The position numbers and the translations under genes were made by a program. A model generated the notes under the pieces. That model did no database searches, was not told the origin of the DNA, and worked only from the letters and a program-made list of their open reading frames with translations. 64,000 nucleotides of DNA from Bullera alba (taxonomy: Eukaryota; Basidiomycota; Tremellomycetes; Tremellales; Bulleraceae). The stretch covers positions 7,837,198-7,901,197 of the forward strand of contig BCIX01000001.1 of the NCBI GenBank assembly GCA_001600095.1, read 5' to 3'. Shown one piece after another: positions 1 to 10,728 of the stretch (position 1 is its first letter; each line of letters opens with the position of its first letter).

Positions 1-1323
1 GAGTATGGGGTGTACTACTATTGCCGAGTCGCTGATCTCTTGACAGAACGCTTGTACACGAGTCGGAGATGGAGAATCCGCCGCGACGCTCTTTGCCGAG
101 ATGGAATCGTCGCCAAACTTCAAGCCGAGGGTTCCGCCCTTCAAGTGAGTGATCTCCGTGCTATTCGTGTGCCCTGACTGACTCGCAATTTAGCACGATG
201 ATGCAGTACCACTTGACGACCGAGCCTTCGCGTGGAAAGGTGTTGTACTACTTTAACCGAATGGCTCAATACAGAGTACTCCCCACAGAACACACGTACA
301 AGCTCCTCCTGGACGCCTACGTCTCGCTCCAGCCTGTCGACATGGAATCGATGGACCTGATCTTTACTCAGTTGCAAAACAACCCGAAACTTCGGGTCCA
401 AGGCACGCACTGGGCATCCGTCATCAGCGCCCACGGTCTGTATCAGGGCAATGTGGACAAGGCGCTCGAAATCTTCAACAGCATCCCCTCGCATCCGACC
501 TCTCGAGTAGAGCTCAAGACCGAGCCAGTGGTCTGGGAGGCCATCCTCCACGTCATGGCCAACAAGGGCACCATGGCGCAATTGGAGGCTATGCGAGAGC
601 GAATGGTTGAAATGGGCGCTCAGACCACGGCCTACGTGAACAATGTCCTGATCACCGGGTATGCCAAGAACGGAGCGATCGACAGGGCAAGGGAGCTATT
701 CGAGGACATGGCCGATGGGGAAGTTGGCGTCGCCGCGCCCAACAACCACCCCGAGCTGCGGACCTCGAGTGGAAACTTGAAGCCGTCGACGAGAACGCCT
801 GTGCCCACGTCGGTCGTGTATCGCGAGCCAAGCACGTTCGAGGCCATGCTCCGCGCCGAGCTGCTCTACGGGGACGAAGAGGCCGCCAGGGTCGTACTGG
901 CCAGGATGGAGGACAGGAGGTATCCCGTCAACGTGTTCATGAAGGTCAGAGCGCTGTACGACGATCACGTGGTGAGTCGAACTCTGGCAAACTGTGTGGT
1001 GATGCTGACTTTTTCACCAGATCCGAACGGCGGCATCGTCGGTATCGGCGGCGTCATCGCCGGCAGAGTTGCCTCAGCAGACAGAGTCGGCAATAGATCC
1101 CCTGATTGACGCCGATCCATCCTCATCACCCACTTTTCTCCCGAGACATGAGCACGAGGATCACCAGGCCGATCTCTATCACGCCAAGAAACCGTCGACG
1201 GCACAGGCCTCCCCGGTGGACATACCGACGGTGATGACCGCGAGCCCGAACGCCGCGACATACGTCTCGGACTTGTTTGGCGGTCACGCCGTCGACGAGT
1301 CCAGGGTGCTCAGTCCCAACTAG
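1..1323 (+). CDS. Pentatricopeptide-repeat (PPR) protein, 3' part (5' truncated by window edge)
   Basis: The gene runs in from the left edge and ends at TAG 1321-1323. I read introns at about 10-48, 145-194 and 971-1019, all with GT..AG ends. The joined protein carries helical PPR-type signatures, including NACTRVGDGESAATLFAEME (from about 49), then PPFNTMMQYH, HTYKLLLDAYV, HWASVISAHG and TTAYVNNVLITGYAKNGAID. These fit tandem 35-residue PPR motifs. In fungi such proteins usually act in mitochondrial RNA processing or translation; the target cannot be inferred, and the targeting peptide lies outside the window. The C-terminal exon (1020-1323) is low in PPR similarity and rich in Ala, Ser and Pro. 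Family confidence is good, specific role unknown. Confidence 0.8.
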
Positions 1324-1624
1324 GGCAAGTGCATGGAAGTGGTGTCAATAGAGGGAGATGCCAGGCGGATGGGAGACAGGATGGTCAGATAGACCAAGGA
1401 GATCAATTGTGAAGATTACTCGACGTCGACTAGCCACGGGCAGTCGACAACAACAAACAACACCACTCGGCATGGATCCCGCATGTATAAGTAGAACACT
1501 GTACACATAGAGCTTGGCCATTAGGGGCAGTCGGCGAGGGTTAGGTAGATGAGCGAGTGCCGTACGCAGAATTGAACATGCAATAGATCGATACACTCCA
1601 GATGCTAGTCCCATCCTAGTACAG
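1324..1624. other. Convergent intergenic spacer
   Basis: This 300-base stretch lies between the stop codons of two convergent genes (PPR and the gamma-glutamyltransferase-like gene). No protein-coding signal was seen; it presumably holds both 3' UTRs. Confidence 0.6.
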
Positions 1625-3777
1625 CTATGACTTGGCTTGGGTGTCTTGCACTTGCACAACGCTGCCGCCCGAGTCGAACTTCCTCGGGTCACCCACCGCC
1701 TCCCACTCTGGCCCGGGGAGGAACTTGATAGCACACGTCGTACTCCGATTAGCTACCAGAGTCACTAGTCAGCCCGGATCTCTGATCTCTCTACGGGGCT
1801 GGAGAGGAGAGGTGGATCGCGATGGCAGTGGAGGGACTCACCTGCGACCCATTCGATCTTGTGGCCTTTATCCCTCAATCCAGCCTCCAGCTCTGGCGTA
1901 AACCCCTCGACAGGACCTGAATGGCAGTTTGACCGTTCTAACAAGGAGACGTTGGGTAAGATCTGATTATGAAGTCGTCTTGACCGCAGTGCCTCCTCCG
2001 CACTGAGCCCATAGTCCTGGAAAGGGGTCAGCACGTCGGTCTCGCGTGTTGGATACTCTGCAGTCGACTCAACCCACTCACCAGGACGTTGCGGACCACT
2101 TGGACATTGGCAGAGATGATCGTACTGCCCCCGGCGGCCCCTCCGGCGAGTACCACCTCGCCCCCTCTTTCCACTATGTAAGGGCAACTCGAGCTCAGAG
2201 GGCGTTTCCCTCCGACCACTATTGGTCCCATCAGCACTCCACTCTTCGAATGACACGAGGACCCGCTGTCTGGCGGGGACTCGCCGTAATTGGCCTTGGT
2301 GGGCTCGTATCCTGTCCCATTGGGCCGGCCCTTGATGGAGAAATCGTCCATAGAGTCGTTGAGAACAAAGCCATACTCGGGGACCATGATCCGACTGCCC
2401 CAGTTCAACCCGACCGTAGTGGTGATTGACACCACGAACCCGGTCTCATCCGCGACTGTGATGTTGGACGTCCCATGGTCCTCTTTGATCTCGACGCTGG
2501 TAGAGTCGGTCAGCCTGCTCGCTTCCAGTTGTGTTTAGGGAGTGAATGGGGATTGGACCCACTTGGGCGGCTTGTAGTACTCTGGGGGAAAGGTCCGTTC
2601 GTCCGATAACATCTTTGCTCTATCCCCTATTGCGCGAGGAGAGATCCATTGGTTTTGTCGTTCCGCCAGTCCCGGCACAAAGGCTGGATCCCCCAACTCC
2701 GTTCTCTGGCCATATGCCAGCTGACGCAGTCACTTGAGCATCAATATTGAATCGATCGAGCAAAGGGGATTGAACCCACGCGTAACGCCTCGGTGACTCG
2801 GTGATAGTCCAGGACGGAGCCAGCGGGTGCAGGATCAAATTGGCCCAGTGTTCCCATTGCCGATAACCAGATGGCTCCGGACGCAGGGGCGGGTACTGTC
2901 CACAGTGTATTCCCTCTATAATCCAGACTTATTGGTTCTCGCCATATCGGTGTATACTCTATGTCAAGTCAGTAAGGCATACTTTGACATGCCGCTTGAA
3001 ACTCGCCTTTGAGATCGTCCATGGTCATCAAACCCCCTCTGTCCCTCATCACCGTGATCATCGCTTCTGCAATATCCCCCTCGTACATCGCCTGTGGGCC
3101 TCTGTCGGCAATGATCTCAAGAGTCCTTGCGTACTCTGGTCGCTGGTACAGATCCCCCTTGGCCAACACCTTGCCGTTCTTGAAGAGGGAGTGATACATT
3201 GGATCCGATTCATACCACGTTCCAGCCAAGTCTTCCGAGATCCCGGGCGGGTTGGTATCCAATTTGATATACTACACGTCAGGCGGAGTACACGGGAGCT
3301 ACTGACCGTTCTGAGATCCTCGCACACTTCCACACCCCTTGCTAGGGATATACTGGGTGTTATGAGGTCTTTCCACGGGAGCAGGCCATACTTTGAGTGT
3401 AGCTCGCCCAGGCCTTTCATCTGCCCTGGCACAGCCACCGCCGATCCTCCCACCGATGTCGACGCACCATCCTGGTAGAACTTCATCGTCACCCCTTTCT
3501 ACAATATCGAGACTCAGCTCCATAGCTGTCAGGGGCGAGACCTGCTCACCGGGGCGGTGTGTCTGAAATCGAGAGACTCGTACTTTCCCGAAGGGAGCCG
3601 AAGCAGTGCGAATCCCCCTCCACCCAGATCCGAGTGATAGGGGCATAGGGTGTTGACAGCGATTATAGTCGCTATAATGGCGTCTATGGCATTGCCGCCC
3701 GCTTGGAGGATATCAGTGCCGATGCGGGACGCCCGAGCCTGCTCGCTGGTCACAGCGCCGGCGAGTGGTCGGACCAT
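1625..3777 (-). CDS. Gamma-glutamyltransferase-like enzyme without a visible signal peptide
   Basis: Multi-exon minus-strand gene read from ATG 3777 to TAG 1625-1627. The N-terminus gives GAVTSEQARASRIGTDILQ, GGNAIDAIIAT and SDLGGGGFALLRLPSG, followed by the R-x-TAP-type segment DFRHTAP and GGSAVAVPGQMKGLGELHSKYG. All are typical of the GGT large subunit. The small subunit starts at the nucleophile Thr in DHGTSNITVADETG (Thr codon at 2469-2471), followed by GFVVSITTTVGLNWGS and GKRPLSSSCPYIVERGGEV; the C-terminus has DPRKFDSGG. Such Ntn-hydrolases self-cleave before the Thr and transfer or hydrolyse gamma-glutamyl groups, e.g. from glutathione. The start is constrained by an in-frame TGA four codons upstream with no acceptor in between, so unlike secreted or vacuolar GGTs this protein begins almost at the catalytic fold. 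It is divergent from the dehydrogenase at 4146. Confidence 0.9.
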
Positions 3778-4145
3778 GGCCGTCGATCACGGAGGCTTCC
3801 TGGAGGTTAGTTCGGTGAAATAGGAGCAGTACTTGCCCCTGAGCTGCTACGAACGACTTCCGGGTCAGTGACTCTGTGTACTCTCTGTGTCAACACTACC
3901 CTGGGTGCCCTGTTCATCATCGGAACGCTCGCCGTCGCTATCTTCGGACAACTCCGATCAAACGTCACGTGACAACCGAAGTGATGGGTCAGTCACCACT
4001 CACCTGTACCTAGCAGTCCTACTCTACAGACTGCTATACGGTACAGAGCAAGACTCGCAGTCTTATGCCGCTCTGACCCGAGGTCTGGGTGGCTCAGTGG
4101 GGCTCTGGAACAATCCGAACATTGGTTTGTCGTTCGCGAACTATC
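3778..4145. promoter_or_regulatory. Divergent promoter between GGT-like gene and hydroxyacid dehydrogenase
   Basis: This 368-base interval separates two outward-facing start codons, so it must contain both promoters and 5' UTRs. A possible TATA-like GCTATACGG lies near 4033. An ORF reading through here (3887-4237) has no protein-like character. Confidence 0.5.
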
Positions 4146-5396
4146 ATGGCCAGGTCTGGACACAAACGGAAGATCCTGGCGATCGGACCTATCGAAGGAG
4201 CGTTTGCCGAATACGAGGCATTAAGCCGGGACTTTGACGTCCACTTGATCGATCGAGGACCTCGTGATCTGGTGAGCCCCACTTGTTCCATGTATCTCAA
4301 GCCGGAGCTCACCATCTGTGAACAGGTCAAAGAACAGATATCAACCCTCTGCCAGACGGTTGGCCCCTTCGAAGCGGCTTTCATGACCTTTGCCAATTTC
4401 TCCTACGCGCCCATCGATCACGACCTGCTCTCCCCCCTCTGGACTTCGGGCAACCGCCTTCGCGTGCTGGCTCAGTGTGGAACAGGATACGATAATGTCG
4501 TAGTGGGCGACATGACCTCTGAGGGGTGTTACTTCACCAACACACCTGACGCGGTGACGCAGTCCACGGCGGATTTCACAGTGTTTCTCTTTCTGGCGGT
4601 ACTGAGGGGCACTTCGTACTGCGAGATGGTGGCGAGGAGCGGGTTGTGGCATCAGGGTTTGGAATTGTCCACTGATCCTGCGGGTTTGACCATGGGTGAG
4701 TCGAGGAAGCCTTACCCTGTCTTGGGGAGGACGGCTGACTGGGTTGCACCAGGGATCTTCGGCATGGGTCGGATTGGGAAAGACTTTGTGAAGAAAGTCC
4801 GGGCGTTCGGTGTCGAGATCATATACAACACCCGCAATCAACTAGCCCCCGACGTAGAGGCCGAGTTGGGGATCCGATGGGTCAACAAGGAGGAGCTGTT
4901 ACGCACATCGGATCTCATAGCGTGTTTATGCCCCGGCACCCCGGGCACTTATCATATGATTGACACTCCGCAATTCGCCTTGATGAAGGGTGAGTACCGG
5001 CTCCTCGCCACCCACCCGCAGCGCAGACTGATAGAGTCTCTAGACGGCGTGTTTGTGATCAACTCGTCTCGCGGGATGGTCATCAACACACAGGCTCTGA
5101 TATCCGCAATCCAGAGCGGTAAAGTCAAAAGAGCGGGTATTGACGTTTTCGAAGACGAGCCCAATATCCCAGAATGGCTATTGAACAATCCTCGAGTTAC
5201 AGTAACGCCTCGTGAGTCCCGTCCTGCACAACGAATTGTGCAGAGCTGATCGGCGAGGGTAGACGTCGCGGCGTACACCACCGGAACGATATATCGTGGG
5301 GAGAGGGACGCCATGGCGAATGTCAGGGCGTATCTAGAAACTGGGAAGGCTCTCACTCCTGTCAACGGACCGTTCGACCCCGAAGTGGATCTGTGA
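4146..5396 (+). CDS. D-isomer-specific 2-hydroxyacid dehydrogenase (glyoxylate/hydroxypyruvate reductase type)
   Basis: Five exons with introns at about 4272-4326, 4695-4751, 4990-5042 and 5213-5262. ATG 4146 is chosen over ATG 4089 because the conserved fold starts immediately (KRKILAIGPIE). The catalytic set is complete: substrate loop QCGTGYDNVVV, Rossmann motif GIFGMGRIGKDF (G-x-G-x-x-G), Arg in VINSSRGMVI, Glu in DVFEDEP, and His in TPHVAAYTTGT just after the last splice junction. The family reduces 2-oxo acids such as glyoxylate or hydroxypyruvate with NAD(P)H. Length is about 340 residues, usual for the family. The protein has no evident organelle signal. Exact substrate is not readable; yeast Gor1-like glyoxylate reductase is the nearest functional guess. 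Confidence 0.92.
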
Positions 5397-6141
5397 AGCC
5401 ATGAGCCGCCGTGGAGGACTGGATCGTGTCCCCGGATCGGCATTCTGGTCGAATCGATGGGCATCCTGGACATCTTCATGGATGATAGAAAGTCCTCGAG
5501 GAACCACTGCTGGATCTGGTCTGAGTTTGGAATTAGCGCCTAGCGCCGGCTCATCGAGCAGGGTTTGGGGGACAGGTATCGCCCGAGCGGCGAGCGCGAC
5601 AAGCCGTCCGCCCGGACGAGTGGGGTGCTGCAAGAGTCCACCCTACTTGTCGACTGTGCGGGACTCTCCATGGATCTGGTGCTAGCCTCTGATGGAGAAT
5701 ATCAGGTGTTCCGCGCAAGGCAAGTGGAGATTTGGCTCCTGCCGCCTTGCGGAGCGGATTAGATAGATGTTCCCTCGGATGTGGTGGTAGTACCGCTTTT
5801 GCTGTGTATGCATTACTTGCGTGCATTGTCCTCGAGCTTGTTTATAGTCATCAGTCTAGGTGTCTCATCAGAAGCGCTCTCAGGCAGATCACTCGAGGCC
5901 AGTCATCGCTCAGATGATAGACGTGATTGACTTTGGCGAGGTCAAGGTGAAAGCAAAACCGGAGATCGAGTTTCCAGAAAATGCTACAATCGTCCTGTGT
6001 TGTTGCTGTTGGACATTGCTCAACTCATCCTTTATCCCATCTTCCGCACTCGAAGATCACTTCAACAGCCTGAGGTATCGATAATCCTGCGACTGAGCTG
6101 TCACCTGAGTCCAGAGTGCAAACACTACAAGCCCCGGAGTC
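5397..6141. other. Intergenic region upstream of the Hikeshi gene
   Basis: About 745 bases between tandem genes. Small ORFs on both strands lack recognisable domains or splice support. A TATA-like TTTATAG lies near 5840. I see no gene. Confidence 0.5.
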
Positions 6142-7190
6142 ATGTTCGGAGCCATTGTCGCCAGTCGACTAGTGTGAGTTCTACTCGTCCTGCAATGTTC
6201 ATCACGCATGCTTTGGCTGACTCGGGATAGACAGACCAATCTACAGCAGATGTGAGTACCGCGTTCTCCTCTTTTCTTTCTTCGTGATTCGTAAGCTGAC
6301 AAATCGTCAACTTGTAGTGACGAGACGCACTTTGTCTTCCCGCTGGAACAGCCCTATGAGATCAACCACCTGACCGTCTTCCTGCTCGGCACGAGTGAGT
6401 CGGGATCCACTTACCTTCGCAATGATCTGGGGAAATGAGTGTACACTGGCTGACCGCGACGATAGTACCCTTTCCAGAGGGATATGGTGCTTCTGTACAC
6501 TTTGCATGGCCAGGCAAGGATTATATCCCATTAGGAGTGTGAGTCGTCCTCATCCAATTCTATGCAGTAGCACCCCGCCATCGTCTCCTGGCCTCTCCTC
6601 CACCATGATCGCGACCGTACAGTGCATGTGGCCCCGACTGACGGTTCTGCAGCCTGACCAACTCGAAACCGTCCGCTATATACCGCCTCCGCACCCACCT
6701 CCCCCCTAATGCCCCCGAAGCATCTGCTCCCTCACCCCCCGCCCAGCTTGGAATCGAGATTGCCCCACTACAACAGCTGGAACCGCTCTTGTCGACGTTA
6801 TCAGCGGGAACCGCCAGTGGGGACGGGCGGGGAAAGGAAGTTGCGGGCAAGGTGGACGTAGGGAAAGTCGCGGAAAAGGTGGTCAAGAATGTGAGCAAAG
6901 ACCAACACTGAGCTTGTTTGGAATATGATGCTGACTTGGACAGCTGTTCAACTATCTCCACTCGTTTGGAGAGGTCAAGTTGACGTGAGTGCCACTTCTA
7001 CTCTTTGATCAAGCCTTCAGCCCTCCCTTGACCTCATGCAGACAAGTCCGAAGGGGACACTGATGCCGGCTGACACTCCTGTAGGCCGGAAACACCCATA
7101 CCCCTGTCCGTCTTCCAGCAGTGGTACACCAATTTCACCAGGAAGATCGAGAACGACAGAGGAGCGTCCTTCCTCGATCGGACCGACTGA
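6142..7190 (+). CDS. OPI10: Hikeshi/Opi10 family protein (nuclear import of Hsp70)
   Basis: The protein begins MFGAIVASRLVQTNLQQIDE and continues THFVFPLEQPYEINHLTVFL, PFPEGYGASVHFAWPGKD and SKPSAIYRLRTHLPPNA, ending in FGEVKLTPETPIPLSVFQQW and a Trp/Phe-rich tail. This matches the Hikeshi (C11orf73, DUF775; yeast Opi10) family along its full length of about 200 residues. Hikeshi imports Hsp70 into the nucleus during heat stress; in budding yeast opi10 mutants overproduce inositol. There are six short introns, including two within the first 160 bases (about 6173-6231 and 6251-6316). An inserted Ala/Ser/Gly-rich linker around residues 110-150 is longer than in animal homologues. Stop TGA at 7188-7190. 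Confidence 0.93.
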
Positions 7191-7570
7191 AAGTCTCTCC
7201 GACCTGGCGCTACGCCTAGACCGGTCGACAAATGGCATTGTAGCCCCTTCAAACTCAAGTATAATACTGCATGCGATGTATATAACTGTCATGTGACGAT
7301 CTTCGACTGCTACTCTCCTCGGATTTCTCACATCCTCATTCGCTCAAGAGAGCCGTTACAACAAAGCCAGTCTCCAGATCCACAGAACTTCGCCATGGAG
7401 GGGTGGTCTCCGGCATGGCTCGGATTAGGCCGGACTGGCGGTCACTGCCCATTCTAGGGCTCTATCCGCGCCGAGGTATCTCTGGCCGCCGGTCCGCCCA
7501 TCAGTGACAGGTCCCCAACGACTGCAGTAAGGCTCACCAGTGATCTTAAAATCGGATCTCGGACCTTCTT
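7191..7570. other. Intergenic spacer
   Basis: Downstream of the Hikeshi gene. No coding signal or RNA gene was recognised. Confidence 0.5.
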
Positions 7571-8180
7571 TTAGCCCAATCTTGCTTCATCACGAGAAGG
7601 CTCGATCTCCGTATAGTCGTACTGATCCTGGAGCCGCTGAGGTCTGTGACTATCGGATCTGTGGTTCTGCGACTGGGACCGTCCTCGAGAAGTGACATCC
7701 TCGAAGAACCCGATCGTCCCGCTTATGATCCAGAGGTTGAACGAGAAGATCATCGCGGAGCCCAGAGTCACTGTCCTCGAATCGATAAGAAGGCGAATTC
7801 CGATGTTGGACTTCGACGGCAGGGTGTACAGTACTTCAGTCAAATCTCGCTACAGTGACGAGAAGTGCTGCAAACCAGGACATGTAGGACAGGAATATGC
7901 GTCCGGGTCATGGCTGGTATCGAGTCATCGACAACGGACGACCGGGTAAGATGCTGACCCGACGCGGTCATCACCGTCCGTTGTGATATGGCGTTCAAAT
8001 GGCGTGATCACCATCTCGCACCACCTGATCATATGCACCGTTGACATTCGCGCCCATGATAGCCCACGATCCGGGTACTAGTTTAGCGCTGTCTCACACG
8101 AAGATGAGTCTGATGAGCGCATAGATAGTGCATACCGTAGATTGGATGGGATAGATGGGGAACCGTTACAGCTCAGTGCA
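7571..8180 (-). pseudogene. Possible decayed multi-span membrane-protein gene
   Basis: On the minus strand, several hydrophobic segments follow one another in different frames: FPIYPIQSTVCTIYALIRLI (about 8155-8097), RIFLSYMSWFAALLVTVA (about 7898-7850), and GSAMIFSFNLWIISGTIGFF followed by a polar tail rich in Arg, Ser and Gln (ends 7571). TGA interrupts the first segment, and the second and third are joined only by a frameshift: TTTGAC then TGA in one frame, continuing as LTEVLYTLPSK in the next. No intron consistent with GT..AG and a branch site repairs these breaks. The layout suggests the relic of a fungal multi-TM protein. The alternatives are a real gene with an unusual structure or chance hydrophobic ORFs; I cannot name the family. 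Confidence 0.35.
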
Positions 8181-8926
8181 CTCAGTACGGCAGCCTGGCA
8201 CAGAGTGAGTCTTGGAACTACTGAAAGCTAAAAGATTGGTACGTTAACTAGCAACGGTAAAAATAGACTGATCTATGTCGCTGACACCCTCACGTGCTCG
8301 GTGCCGACGATCGTCAGCGCTCTGCGATGGCCACTTGACAAGCAGCCGTCGAACGTGTGACCTATCGTTGCTATCGTTGCTATCATATCGCCTTTGGCAG
8401 GCGTCACGGCGTTACCATTTACTAACGCTCTCCACTCTTTCCTCCCCGTCTGGTACCACTGCCACCTGCTACCTGCTAATCGCCGTGCGAGCCGTGTGTA
8501 TTCCGGTATCTTGCAACCGCGCCGACAGGTCGTAGAGGCATTAGCTCGAACAGCTCCACCGGCAGCCGGGCACTGCTGGCGCAACTCGCTGAGAACTCAA
8601 ACTCACTCACTTCAATAGGCTTTCACCGTCAAGGACACTATTCTCTCAAGCGCTTGTATGGGCGGTGAAGACGCAAGAAGTCGATGTACTGACGTGCTCG
8701 CTCTTTGGTCCGACTACCATATGGCATATATGTAGTGAAGCCGAGGATGTGCTCTTACCATCTCGACACCACGCACCAGCCCCCAAACACACCCAAGAAG
8801 GTCATAGCCATTCAACTTCTCCCAAACGACTCGACGAGTGCACAAGGTACGCCCCAGAACCACTTTCCACTCGTCCGCTGTACTCGCGCTGATTACTGTA
8901 GCCCTGTCCATATCACACATCACACT
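8181..8926. other. Intergenic region
   Basis: Upstream of the plus-strand gene at 8927. Open frames here, including an in-frame extension back to 8705, have no conserved character. No RNA gene seen. Confidence 0.45.
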
Positions 8927-9709
8927 ATGCTCTGGGTCCTCCTTCTCACCAAAGCGCTCCTCCTCGGAGAGGTCTCCGCCGCGCGACATGGCATCGCCAC
9001 AGTCACTCCCAACCCAGCCATCCACTCCAAGTTCGGAGGAGAATTACACCTCAGCACCCCATCCGCCAACTCAGACGCCATCGCGAGCCGAGGAAACGAC
9101 CCCGTCTCAGCGTACTACAACAGAGCTTATCATCTCGAACCGGTCGCGAACGCGACCTCCGCATACGTCAGTCTAGGCGACAGCTTCTACAAGACCTTTG
9201 ACGCGAACGGCCAACCTGCCGTCGTTCGGCTGGTGCCTCTTGCCGAGGGGAAGCGAGACGGCTCAGTGCTCGTCTCATGGACCATCACGATCCTCGGTGG
9301 GACCGAGCTGTCCGGGTCGCTATCGGTAGCCACGGCACTGGGCCTAGCTGGCGTCGCCGTCGTCGCTGGTGTACTCGCCGGCGCATGGTTCTATTTCACT
9401 GGCAAATCCGGCTCGGGGGAAGAACAAGCTGGTACACGACGAGCAACGGTCGGACGACGATGGGGTAAACGGGACACTGAGGACTTTTACTACTGCTTCA
9501 ACGACGCAGATGGCTTCTCCTCGAACCTCATCCAAGCCGACCAGAGCAAGACCGAGCAATTGGTGGAAGCCATTCTGAACGACATGACCGACGACAACAA
9601 CGCCGGCCAGGTCGCAGGTCTGGATCTCTACGACGAGAACAACGAGTTCTCCTCGGCTCACTACGGAGTGGCTACCCAGGGTGGACTGTACTGTGACTTT
9701 GATGATTAG
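8927..9709 (+). CDS. Unrecognised secreted/membrane protein with Kex2-type sites
   Basis: Single-exon ORF of 260 residues. I chose ATG 8927 because it starts a clean signal peptide (MLWVLLLTKALLLGEVSA, cut before ARHG), although the frame is open upstream. A predicted lumenal part of about 110 residues with an Asn-x-Thr/Ser site (NATS) is followed by a hydrophobic, small-residue-rich stretch at about 120-155 (LGLAGVAVVAGVLAGAWFYF). There are two Lys-Arg sites, EGKR-DGS and WGKR-DTED, of the kind cleaved by Kex2. The C-terminal segment of about 80 residues after the second site is acidic and has two widely spaced cysteines (YYCFND and LYCDFDD). No known domain is recognised. It could be a processed secreted peptide or a single-pass membrane protein. 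Confidence 0.7.
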   Translation: MLWVLLLTKALLLGEVSAARHGIATVTPNPAIHSKFGGELHLSTPSANSDAIASRGNDPVSAYYNRAYHLEPVANATSAYVSLGDSFYKTFDANGQPAVVRLVPLAEGKRDGSVLVSWTITILGGTELSGSLSVATALGLAGVAVVAGVLAGAWFYFTGKSGSGEEQAGTRRATVGRRWGKRDTEDFYYCFNDADGFSSNLIQADQSKTEQLVEAILNDMTDDNNAGQVAGLDLYDENNEFSSAHYGVATQGGLYCDFDD

Positions 9710-10113
9710 GTAGTAGGTACTGGTAGTAGACTCTACTGAGTCCTGGACAGTAATACCTGCAGGAGAGGACGAAAAGTGTCCCTCGACTGCCGTGTCAGAA
9801 TTTAAGAAACAGTATATACGACGTCGAAAGAATGCAAGAAGTGTCCGAAGTGATGAAGTTGCAAAGCCGTGCAGAAGCAGATCCGCTCATGGCTCAAGCT
9901 CATTGCCTCGCTGGCTCGTAGGTTGTAGTTGGCAAAGTCCTATTGACGACTCAAGAAGAACATGTGCATGGGAAACAGTAGGCTCTATCTACGTAGGCAA
10001 ACTGTGCGAGGCCAGAGGTTAGTCCGAAAAAAGATAACATTAGTGACCATGCCTGTCATTTGGCAGGACGAAGACCCCTCCAGTAGTGATGGGATATCCC
10101 AGCGTCACCTCAA
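9710..10113. other. Convergent intergenic spacer
   Basis: Lies between two converging ORFs. It contains no recognisable gene. Confidence 0.45.
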
Positions 10114-10728
10114 TTACCGGATCCGTCTGTTCCCGGATCCTGAGCCAGAACCTTCCGGATGTCCAGCTGAGCTTGCCTCGTCTGACGGTTCGGGCTCTGT
10201 ATCTCCCCAAGAAAGCCTCTTTCCAGTACCTCCGCCCAGCGGATCAGGCTCGGACATCGAATACGTCGATGGATCATTCGGCTCTTCATTCCCTTCTGAA
10301 ACATTTTCTTCCTCTGTCGTTGTATGTTCTGGTCCGCGTCGTCGATTGCCGAAGGGACTTTTGCTTCGCCATTGTTTCAGCGTCGAGCCGAACAGAGGGG
10401 ACGATGGGCGGCTGCTACCACCCTGTGAATGTGGGCTTAGTGGTCGCTCATGGTCTGACTCTTTGCCTCTGGTAGACGTAATTATAGACATGATACTAGG
10501 TCGTCGAGCGGCCGAAAACCCAGTGTTTCCGGTCCCCCCGCTTTCATCATCCTCGTTGTCAGATGCTGCTCCGGCGTCTGCAGACTTCCTTCGCAAGAAA
10601 GCCAGTCCTAGACGAGGTGATTTGCGACCAGAATTTGGGCTGCTTGGCCTCTCGTCAGAGCCTTCCCCAGCAGCGCCACGGTCTGAGATGGTGATGCTGG
10701 GGGTGAGTGAGTTTTGTCTGTTTGACAT
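10114..10728 (-). CDS. Ser/Pro/Arg-rich hypothetical protein
   Basis: Open frame of 204 codons from ATG 10728 (context CCAAAGATGTC) to TAA 10114-10116. The product is low complexity with many Arg-x-x-Ser-Pro and Ser-Pro clusters (RRPSIMSIITSTRGKESDHE, GGSSRPSSPLF, LKQWRSKSPFGNRRR), typical of a disordered phosphoprotein. No domain is recognised. A possible GTAATT donor at the stop codon could lead to a further short exon. An antisense frame on the plus strand (9962-10741) is also open, but its product lacks this biased yet coherent composition. It is probably real, but there is no family support. Confidence 0.5.
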   Translation of the reverse strand: MSNRQNSLTPSITISDRGAAGEGSDERPSSPNSGRKSPRLGLAFLRRKSADAGAASDNEDDESGGTGNTGFSAARRPSIMSIITSTRGKESDHERPLSPHSQGGSSRPSSPLFGSTLKQWRSKSPFGNRRRGPEHTTTEEENVSEGNEEPNDPSTYSMSEPDPLGGGTGKRLSWGDTEPEPSDEASSAGHPEGSGSGSGNRRIR

